Origin: Halopseudomonas xinjiangensis
GTDB lineage: Bacteria > Pseudomonadota > Gammaproteobacteria > Pseudomonadales > Pseudomonadaceae
Assembly: GCF_900104945.1 (NCBI RefSeq)
Contig: NZ_LT629736.1
Span: 682,001-746,000, forward strand
DNA: 64,000 bases
Direction of reading: 5' to 3'
Part shown: piece after piece, positions 57,749 to 64,000 of the stretch
Position numbering within the stretch: the first letter of the stretch is position 1
Layout of the letters: each line of letters opens with the position of its first letter
Notes under the pieces: model-generated
What the model was told of the DNA's origin: nothing
Database searches by the model: none
The model's input: the letters and a program-made list of their open reading frames with translations, nothing else
Position numbers and translations under genes: made by a program

Positions 57749-58513
57749 TCAGGTGATGGTATCGCCGCCGTCGGCGACGATGGTCTGGCCGGTGACATAT
57801 GCCCCGGCAGCCGAACCGAGGAACAGCGCCACGCCTGCGATATCCACCGGCTCGCCAACCCGGCGCAGCGGCAGCTTTTCTTCCACGCGCTTGAGGCGGT
57901 CCGGATCATCCAGAAGTGCCTGGGCGAAATCGGTCCGAATCAGGCCGGGGGCGATGGAGTTGACGCGAATGTTCTTCGGGCCCCACTCCAGCGACAGATT
58001 GCGTGCCAGACCAGCCTCGGCCGCCTTGGACATGCCGTACACGCCGATGTTGGCGCTGGCGCGGATGCCGGCGATACTCGACAGCAGCACGATGGAGCCA
58101 CCGCCCTGCTTGACCATGTGCGGGATGGTCATGTTGCACAGCCAGAAGGTGCCTTTGACGTTGGTGCCCATGATCTTGTCGAAGGCTTCGTCGCTGACAT
58201 CATGCGTCGGGCCGTAGACCGGGTTGGTCGCGGCGTTGCAAACGAGGATGTCGATGCGACCCCACTTCTCCAGCGTCTTGTCGACCAGGTTCTGCAATTG
58301 AGCCTTGTCACCGACGTGGCAGGAGACGGGAAGGGCATCGAAACCCTGTTCTTTCAGTTCGTTGGCTACCTGCTCGCAGGCATCGGCCTTGCGGCTGGAG
58401 ATGACCACCTTGGCGCCGGCCTTGGCATATTCTTCGGCAATCGATTTGCCGATGCCCTTGGTCGAGCCAGTGATGATCGCGACCTTGCCGGTCAGGTCAA
58501 ATAGTTTGCTCAT
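57749..58513 (-). CDS. Short-chain dehydrogenase/reductase (SDR), second copy
   Basis: The 254-residue classical SDR has TGSTKGIG, CNAA, the catalytic Ser in LLSSIAG, YGMSKAA and GQTIVADGG. An Arg in VVISSRKAD after beta-2 suggests NADP(H) preference, in contrast to the first copy. It lies between the ACAD11-like dehydrogenase and the kinase; substrate unknown. Confidence 0.9.
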   Translation of the reverse strand: MSKLFDLTGKVAIITGSTKGIGKSIAEEYAKAGAKVVISSRKADACEQVANELKEQGFDALPVSCHVGDKAQLQNLVDKTLEKWGRIDILVCNAATNPVYGPTHDVSDEAFDKIMGTNVKGTFWLCNMTIPHMVKQGGGSIVLLSSIAGIRASANIGVYGMSKAAEAGLARNLSLEWGPKNIRVNSIAPGLIRTDFAQALLDDPDRLKRVEEKLPLRRVGEPVDIAGVALFLGSAAGAYVTGQTIVADGGDTIT

Positions 58514-58530
58514 GAGTGTTCTCCCTGTGC

Positions 58531-58614
58531 TGTAGGAGCGGACCTGGCCGCGAAGGGTGCCTTCAGGCGACCTCGCTTTCGCGCCCAGGCCTAGGCGGCC
58601 CCGTGGCTCCTACA
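58531..58614. repeat. REP pair between the SDR and ACAD11-like genes
   Basis: tgtaggagcggacctggccg (58531-58550) and the inverted copy ending gtggctcctaca flank about 50 bp with internal tttcgcgcccaggc. Here the element lies between co-directional genes, where it could limit read-through. Confidence 0.8.
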
Positions 58615-58631
58615 AGTAGATCCGCTTGCCT

Positions 58632-59828
58632 TTAGAGATAACGCCCCATTTCCAGCTTGGCGATGGTGTTCAGGTGCACTTCGTCCGGACCGTCAGCCAG
58701 GCGCAGGGTGCGGGCCTTGGCGTAGGCGGAGGCGAGGAACGAGTCCTGGCAGACACCCTTGGCACCGTGAATCTGGATGGCACGATCGATCACGTTGCAC
58801 AGCATGGTCGGCGCAACCGCCTTGATCATGGCGATCTGCTGACGAGCGACCTTGTTGCCATGCTGGTCCATGCTGCGCGCAGCATGCAGAGTCAGCAGGC
58901 GAGCCTGGTCGATTTCACAGCGCGACTTGGCGATGGCTTCCGGCACGCTACCCAGACGGTACAGCGGCTTGCCGAAGGCAACACGCTCGGCAGCGCGGCG
59001 GCACATGGCTTCCAGCGCACGCTCGGCCTGGCCGATGGCGCGCATGCAATGGTGGATGCGGCCTGGCCCGAGGCGACCCTGGGCAATTTCGAAGCCGCGG
59101 CCTTCACCCAGCAGGATGTTGGAAGCCGGGACTCGGACGTTCTCGTAGCGGATTTCGGCATGGCCGTGCGGTGCATGGTCGTAACCGAACACGTGCAGGT
59201 CGCGAACGATGGTGACACCAGGCGCATCCAGCGGAACCAGGATCATGCTCTGCTGCAGGTGCTTGGGTGCGTTCGGATCGGTCTTGCCCATGACGATGGC
59301 GATCTTGCAGTGCTCGTTCATGGCTCCGGACGACCACCACTTGGTGCCGTTGATCACGTACTCGTCGCCTTCGCGGCGGATTTCGCACTCGATGTTGGTG
59401 GCGTCGGAGGAGGCGACGTCAGGCTCGGTCATCGAAAAGCAGGAGCGGATTTCGCCAGCCAGCAGCGGCTTGAGCCACTTCTCTTTCTGCTCTTCGTTAC
59501 CGTAGCGCTCGATGGTTTCCATGTTGCCGGTGTCTGGCGCGTTGCAGTTGAAGACTTCACCTGCAAAGGAAACGCGACCGAGGATCTCGCAGATGTGTGC
59601 GTATTCCTCGTTCGACAAACCAGCGCCGCGCTCTGAATGGGGCAGGAACATGTTCCACAGGCCCTGGCTCTTGGCCTTCTTCTTCAGTTCTTCCAGGATC
59701 GGCGGGTGTCCCCATTTGTTCTGTTTGACCTGCTCGTAGAAGGTGCCTTCGTTAGGATAAATGTGTTCATCCATGAAGGCTTCGACTTGCTGCTTGAGTT
59801 CCTGGATGCGGGGGCTGAGTTCGAACAT
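58632..59828 (-). CDS. ACAD10/ACAD11-like acyl-CoA dehydrogenase
   Basis: The 398-residue dehydrogenase has [53 protein letters not shown] and [15 protein letters not shown]. The pattern is close to the dehydrogenase half of ACAD10/ACAD11, which in animals is fused to a kinase like the one encoded at 56599-57648. Such enzymes act on 4-phosphoacyl-CoA in hydroxy-acid catabolism. ATG 59828 gives the normal N-terminus ([11 protein letters not shown]); a longer frame upstream is not supported. Confidence 0.9.
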   Translation of the reverse strand: MFELSPRIQELKQQVEAFMDEHIYPNEGTFYEQVKQNKWGHPPILEELKKKAKSQGLWNMFLPHSERGAGLSNEEYAHICEILGRVSFAGEVFNCNAPDTGNMETIERYGNEEQKEKWLKPLLAGEIRSCFSMTEPDVASSDATNIECEIRREGDEYVINGTKWWSSGAMNEHCKIAIVMGKTDPNAPKHLQQSMILVPLDAPGVTIVRDLHVFGYDHAPHGHAEIRYENVRVPASNILLGEGRGFEIAQGRLGPGRIHHCMRAIGQAERALEAMCRRAAERVAFGKPLYRLGSVPEAIAKSRCEIDQARLLTLHAARSMDQHGNKVARQQIAMIKAVAPTMLCNVIDRAIQIHGAKGVCQDSFLASAYAKARTLRLADGPDEVHLNTIAKLEMGRYL

Positions 59829-60006
59829 GTGAGGGATCCTTTGGGCCGTTGGGGTCGTTCGCGCCGGGGGCAGCGCATTGCACTCGACCATATAGTCACC
59901 GAGACACAAGGTGAAGTATGTCCCACTGTTGGAATGGAGCTGCATAAGCAGGTTTGATAAGCCGGCGGGGTTACTATTGTTCAGGCTGTTTGAACTGTGA
60001 AAGAGA

Positions 60007-60609
60007 TCACGGCTGATCGCAGCGGAGCGCGCGATACCGTTCCAGATCCTCTGGCTCGTCGATATCCCACAGAGTCGGGCCGACCCAGAGAGAAAGGCCC
60101 GCATCGCCGATCCGTTGCCGGGTATCGTTCATCACCTCGGCGTGGCTCCAGGTCATCGCGCTGAACGGCGCCGAATGTGGTCTGCTCTGGCCAATAAGCA
60201 CATACCCGCCATCTTCACTCGGAAGCACAGCGACGTCATGATCGGCGAGAGCCTCGGCGGCCTGCTGAAGATGGTCCAGCCCCAGGTCAGGGCAGTCGGT
60301 GCCAATCAGCAAGGCACCGGCGGGATGGCCCTCCATCGCGCCCAGCATTCGTGCACCGAGATCACCATCGCGCTGAGTGCGACGATGCAGCCTATGCCGC
60401 TGCGCCGCGTCGATAAAGAAAGGATGTAAATCATCCGGCGCGCAGTACAGGTAGCGCTCGCCCGGCCAGCCGGCGGTCTGTCGCAGGGTAAGTTCGAATA
60501 GCTCGATATAGAGGTCTCGCGCGCCGTCCGGGCCCAAAGCGGGCATCAGTCGGGTCTTCACCGTGCCAGCCACCGGGGCCTTGGCGAAAATGAGCAACGG
60601 GCGAGTCAT
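60007..60609 (-). CDS. DUF2064/TIGR04282-type glycosyltransferase
   Basis: The 200-residue GT-A-like protein starts [17 protein letters not shown], with [25 protein letters not shown] and [12 protein letters not shown]. The family was named from arsenosugar biosynthesis clusters but is widespread without arsenic genes. Overlaps the next gene by four bases (ATGA), so the two transferases are coupled. No arsM or arsS is visible here. Confidence 0.88.
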   Translation of the reverse strand: MTRPLLIFAKAPVAGTVKTRLMPALGPDGARDLYIELFELTLRQTAGWPGERYLYCAPDDLHPFFIDAAQRHRLHRRTQRDGDLGARMLGAMEGHPAGALLIGTDCPDLGLDHLQQAAEALADHDVAVLPSEDGGYVLIGQSRPHSAPFSAMTWSHAEVMNDTRQRIGDAGLSLWVGPTLWDIDEPEDLERYRALRCDQP

Positions 60610-61310
60610 GCCTGTTCCGAATGCCCTGGATAGTAGATGCGCACCAGCCGTTCCGGCGACACGCCGAGCCAGTACAGCAACCGCAGCCACCACATCAGCA
60701 CGATGGTGCGCAATACACCTTCTTCCATCCACCGGCGACTTGAGGTGACGACTTTCGCGTCCAGGCAAGCTGGAGGCGTCAGATAACGCAGGCGGCGGCT
60801 GAACTCGATATCTTCCATCAAGGGAATGTTGCGAAATCCACCGAAATCGCGGAAGACCTGGGTGCGGACGAAAATGCCCTGGTCTCCGGTACACACATGC
60901 GTCAGGCGCGACCGGCGGTTGACCATCCACGCCACCAGACCCAGCCGCCGATTGCTGGGTTCGAATGACAGGTCGAAGCGGCCCCATAGATGCGTCTCGT
61001 CAGCCAGGGCCTGACGAATCAGCGGAAGAAAACCCGGTGGCAGGAAAGTATCGGCATGCAGGAAGAGCAGCGCGTCGCCGCTGGCGAGTTCGGCTCCCAG
61101 GTTCATCTGGCGGGCCCGGCCCAGTGGCGCCCGATGCACGTGATCTACAAGGGGCTCGGCAATGTCTCGGGTGCGGTCCGTGCTGCCACCATCCACCACG
61201 ATCAGTTCAAGTTCGTCACGCCAGCGCTGAAGCGCCGTCAGCGTGCGTTCCAGCGTGGCCTGCTCATTCAGTGTTGGAATGATGACCGAGAGCTTCAATC
61301 CAGTCTCCAT
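60606..61310 (-). CDS. TIGR04283-type family 2 glycosyltransferase
   Basis: The 234-residue GT2 protein has SVIIPTLNE, VVDGGSTDRT, LFLHADTFLPPGF and GDQGIFVR with a C-terminal hydrophobic segment (LRTIVLMWWLRLLYWLGV). The catalytic DxD-like HAD and the downstream ED motif are retained. It forms a pair with the DUF2064 protein and overlaps the VTT/flavoprotein fusion gene upstream by 16 bases. Confidence 0.9.
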   Translation of the reverse strand: METGLKLSVIIPTLNEQATLERTLTALQRWRDELELIVVDGGSTDRTRDIAEPLVDHVHRAPLGRARQMNLGAELASGDALLFLHADTFLPPGFLPLIRQALADETHLWGRFDLSFEPSNRRLGLVAWMVNRRSRLTHVCTGDQGIFVRTQVFRDFGGFRNIPLMEDIEFSRRLRYLTPPACLDAKVVTSSRRWMEEGVLRTIVLMWWLRLLYWLGVSPERLVRIYYPGHSEQA

Positions 61311-63436
61311 TTGTGAAAGCGGCCAACCCAGCGCAGGAGTTTTTGCGGCGCGTGGGCTTTTTTCCAGTTGCCTGCAGCGTACTTGTTCGCTTCAGCCATG
61401 GTCGGATAACTGTGCACGGTTCCGAGTATCTTGTTCAACCCCAGGTTGTGCTTCATCGCCAGCACGTATTCGGCGATCAGTTCGCCGGCATGCTCGCCGA
61501 CAATGGTCACGCCAAGAATGCGGTCCTTGCCCGGTGCCGTGAGAACCTTTACGAAGCCGGTCCTGGCGTCTTCAGCTATGGCCCTATCCAGTTCGGCGAG
61601 TTCATAGCGAGTCACTTCGAAGGGAACCTTCTGATCCCGTGCTTCGGTTTCGGACAACCCCACTCGCGCCACTTCCGGGTCGGTGAACACGCAATGCGGC
61701 ATCACCCGATAGTCCACGCGAAAACGCCTGAAGGGACCAAACAACGCATTGACCGCGGCATACCAGGCTTGATGGCTTGCGGCGTGGGTAAGTTGGTAGG
61801 GGCCGGTCACATCGCCAACCGCATAGATGTTCGGGAAACGCGTGGCCAGGTAATCGTCTGTCTCCAGCGTTCCATCTTCGCGCAGGGCGAGTTCGAGCGT
61901 CTGTGCACCAAAACCGTCAGTGTTTGCGGCGCGCCCGGTGGCGACCAGCACGGCGTCGAAGTGGCGCGTATGGCACTGGTCGGTTTCCAGATTGCGCAGC
62001 GTTACCTGCTGAACTCCACCAGTACGAGCGAAGCTTTCGGGGTTGTGCCGAAGGAGCAGTTCGACGCCATCTTCCAGCAGCGATTGCATGACCAACTCGC
62101 TTACCTCGGGGTCCTCGCTGGGTAGTATTCGTTCGCCACGCTGGATCTGTATCACCTGGCAGCCCAGGCGCTGAAAAGCTTGCGCCAGCTCGCAGCCGAT
62201 CAGCCCGCCGCCGATTACCAGGAGGCGTTCAGGACGCTCGCGCAGATTCCAGACGGTTTCAGAGGTATAGAGGTCCATCTGCTCCAGGCCGGGAATCGGT
62301 GGCACTTTGGGCCTGCCGCCGGTCGCGATGATGATGTTGCGTGTGGTCAGGGTGCGGTCCCCGACCTCGACCGTCCAGGGCGAGGTGATGCACGCCGCCT
62401 CCTGGAATACCTCAACGCCTAGATCGTTGTAACGCTCGACCGAATCGTGGGGCGCGATCTCGGCGATAGCGCCGTGCACGCGTTCCATCACCTTGGCGAA
62501 GTCCACTTCCGCGCTGGCCTGGCTGTAGCCGAGGCGGTGGGCGCGCTTGATGTCCGCCGCCAGCCGAGCTGAGCGAATCAGGGTCTTCGAAGGCACGCAG
62601 CCGGTATTCAGGCAGTCACCACCCATCTCGTTCTTTTCCACGAGACTGACCTGTGCCTTCACCGCGGCGGCAATATAAGCACTCACCAATCCGCCACTGC
62701 CGGCGCCAATCACCACCAGGTTTCGATCGAATCGTTCGGGTTTGCGCCAGCCGCGGTAGACCCTTCGGGCCTTGACCCAGTCGAGGATCTTGCGCGCCAC
62801 CAGCGGAAACAGGCCGAGCAGGACGAAGGCGCCGATCAGCCCCGGGGAGAGGATGCCGCCGAGCGATTCCACCTGCGCCAGCTCGCGACCGGCATTCACG
62901 TAGACCAGCGTGCCCGGGAGCATGCCCAGCTGACTGACCCACCAGAAGGTCCGCACGCGGATGCCGGTCAGCCCCATCGCCAGGTTGATGATGAAGAACG
63001 GGAACGCCGGGACCAGGCGCAGCGCGAAAAGGTAAAAAGCACCGTCGCGCTCGATGCCACGGTCGATCGGCTCCAGTTGCCGGCCGAACCGTTGGGATAC
63101 CCAGCCCCGCAGAAAGAAGCGACTGATGAGCATGGCCAGCGTGGCGCCGACGGTGGAGGCGAAGGACACCAGCAGCAAACCCCAGCCAAGACCGAACAGG
63201 GCGCCGCCGACCAGCGTCATCACAGCGGCGCCGGGCAGCGACAACGCCGTGACGAGAACGTAGATGGCCATGAACACCCCGGCGGATGTCCAAGGACGTT
63301 CGGCCACCCAGCTTTCCAGCTCGGCCTGGTGGGCTTTCAACGCTTCGAGACGCAGATACTCATGCACATCGAAGGCAATGAACAGAACGATCAAGACGGC
63401 GATAACCGACAGCAGTATCCAACGGGTGGCTTTCAA
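61295..63436 (-). CDS. Fusion of a VTT (SNARE-associated/TVP38) membrane domain and a MerA-like flavoprotein
   Basis: About 713 residues. Residues 1-230 form a TVP38/VTT membrane domain (ALSLPGAAVMTLVGGALFG, LFALRLVPAFPFFIINLAMG). The rest is a pyridine nucleotide-disulfide oxidoreductase with FAD motif IGAGSGGLVS, redox pair GGDCLNTGCVPSK (about Cys275/Cys280), NAD motif VIGGGLIGCELA and dimerisation domain (HCVFTDPEVARVGL, HSYPTMAE). It lacks the MerA N-terminal metal-binding domain and the C-terminal Cys pair, so mercury reduction is not implied. TTG 63436 (TTGA overlap, GGAGG upstream) is preferred over GTG 63460. Confidence 0.88.
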   Translation of the reverse strand: MKATRWILLSVIAVLIVLFIAFDVHEYLRLEALKAHQAELESWVAERPWTSAGVFMAIYVLVTALSLPGAAVMTLVGGALFGLGWGLLLVSFASTVGATLAMLISRFFLRGWVSQRFGRQLEPIDRGIERDGAFYLFALRLVPAFPFFIINLAMGLTGIRVRTFWWVSQLGMLPGTLVYVNAGRELAQVESLGGILSPGLIGAFVLLGLFPLVARKILDWVKARRVYRGWRKPERFDRNLVVIGAGSGGLVSAYIAAAVKAQVSLVEKNEMGGDCLNTGCVPSKTLIRSARLAADIKRAHRLGYSQASAEVDFAKVMERVHGAIAEIAPHDSVERYNDLGVEVFQEAACITSPWTVEVGDRTLTTRNIIIATGGRPKVPPIPGLEQMDLYTSETVWNLRERPERLLVIGGGLIGCELAQAFQRLGCQVIQIQRGERILPSEDPEVSELVMQSLLEDGVELLLRHNPESFARTGGVQQVTLRNLETDQCHTRHFDAVLVATGRAANTDGFGAQTLELALREDGTLETDDYLATRFPNIYAVGDVTGPYQLTHAASHQAWYAAVNALFGPFRRFRVDYRVMPHCVFTDPEVARVGLSETEARDQKVPFEVTRYELAELDRAIAEDARTGFVKVLTAPGKDRILGVTIVGEHAGELIAEYVLAMKHNLGLNKILGTVHSYPTMAEANKYAAGNWKKAHAPQKLLRWVGRFHKWRLD

Positions 63437-64000
63437 GAGTGCAAATCCTCCATGGCGCACAAGGTACTGGCGAGCCGAAAGCCCCCCAGCAAGGCGGCTT
63501 CGGGTGGCGATGTGGTGCCGTGGTCAATGCGATCCCGGTAAGATGATTGCGCAGGAGAGTCGGCAGGCCACTGTCGATCAAAGTCTGCCTGAAACGCCTG
63601 GTGATCGTAGTTGATCGGTACCGCCTCGATGAACAGCCCAGCCAGCCTGCTTCGGTACAACGCGCTGGCGTGCGGTCTGGTGGCAATACGCGTGACCAGC
63701 CCATACCGGCCGTTATTGAAGTTGGGCATACCTGCGGCGCCATTGTTGATCACCACGCCATTCGGCAGCTGCAGCGCTGCTGGCGCGCAGGTGTGGCTGG
63801 TGGCGAGCACGCGCAAACTGTTGCTGTGCAGCCAAGTATCGAGCGCGGCCTGTCGCTCGGCTCGCTGCAAGGCGGCCCTGTCGCAGCCCCAGCCGGCAAG
63901 CGATCGTTCGTCGCCATGGGTAATGGCCACGTGCTGTCCGGCTACGCTTACCAGCGCCGTGGCGGGTCGGCGGGCCAGTGCGTCGCGCATTCCTGGCAAG
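63433..64000 (-). CDS. Calcineurin-like metallophosphoesterase, 3' part
   Basis: The frame enters from the right edge, so the N-terminal metal-binding motifs are missing. About 189 residues are visible, with VAITHGDERSLAGWG, LATSHTCAPAAL and VVINNGAAGMPNF typical of the C-terminal half of metallophosphoesterases (GDxH/GHxH-type ends partly altered: THGD, SHTC). It is coupled to the downstream VTT/flavoprotein gene by a TTGA overlap, making a four-gene operon with the two glycosyltransferases. Substrate unknown. Confidence 0.75.
   Translation of the reverse strand, partial: LPGMRDALARRPATALVSVAGQHVAITHGDERSLAGWGCDRAALQRAERQAALDTWLHSNSLRVLATSHTCAPAALQLPNGVVINNGAAGMPNFNNGRYGLVTRIATRPHASALYRSRLAGLFIEAVPINYDHQAFQADFDRQWPADSPAQSSYRDRIDHGTTSPPEAALLGGFRLASTLCAMEDLHS

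Noticed and set aside
61295-63436. Mercuric reductase and a mercury resistance locus
   Set aside because: The N-terminal heavy-metal domain and C-terminal cysteine pair of MerA are absent and no mer genes are nearby.

Overview
The window reads as a chromosomal segment of a Pseudomonas-like gammaproteobacterium (Pseudomonadaceae). The case rests on gene order (flhA-flhF-fleN-fliA-cheY-cheZ-cheA-cheB-motC-motD-parC-parP-cheW, then ccmABCDEFGHI, then smc-zipA-ligA), high G+C, RpoN-type promoter motifs, and Pseudomonas-style REP elements (tgtaggagcg...). No phage, insertion sequence, CRISPR array or plasmid function was seen.

1-3.2 kb: the 5' part of a TpsB/FhaC-like secretion protein, a tRNA-Gly(CCC), and a luciferase-like monooxygenase followed by a CYP152-type P450, with a perfect 9-bp inverted repeat in front of the pair. 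3.3-10.8 kb: two tandem copies of a two-gene module, a Sel1-repeat lipoprotein and a membrane dCache-GGDEF-EAL protein, transcribed away from the flagellar genes. 11-25.4 kb: the late flagellar/chemotaxis supercluster, starting with an RpoN-type promoter and covering export (flhA), placement and number (flhF, fleN), sigma-28 (fliA), the chemosensory core (cheYZAB), the second stator (motCD), polar array positioning (parC, parP) and cheW. 25.5-27.4 kb: a convergent pair, a FliK-like protein and a free-standing FlhB C-terminal domain.

27.6-34.5 kb: the complete cytochrome c maturation operon ccmA-I with overlapping genes. 34.7-37.9 kb: a small membrane protein, a DASS-type anion symporter and an MFS protein. 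38.1-46.1 kb: smc, zipA, ligA and dusC. 46.3-48.5 kb: a chemoreceptor without a sensor domain and an NDH-2-like flavoprotein.

48.7-59.8 kb: lipid/acid catabolism and DNA alkylation repair. On the plus strand are a spinster-type MFS, a thiolase and a large acyl-CoA dehydrogenase. On the minus strand are an ACAD11-like acyl-CoA dehydrogenase, two SDRs, an APH/ACAD11-N-like kinase and a SurE paralogue, followed by a small unknown protein, ogt and alkB. The kinase plus ACAD11-like dehydrogenase suggests catabolism of hydroxy acids through phospho-acyl-CoA (inference). 60-64 kb: two glycosyltransferases of the families named after arsenosugar biosynthesis, a VTT-membrane/MerA-like flavoprotein fusion and a truncated metallophosphoesterase.

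The points most worth a second look are the duplicated lipoprotein/GGDEF-EAL module with four spacing-conserved cysteines, the four CheZ-tail-like repeats in the CheA linker, the split ACAD11-like cluster with SurE, the FliK/FlhB-C pair, and the candidate RpoN promoter plus hairpin in front of parC.
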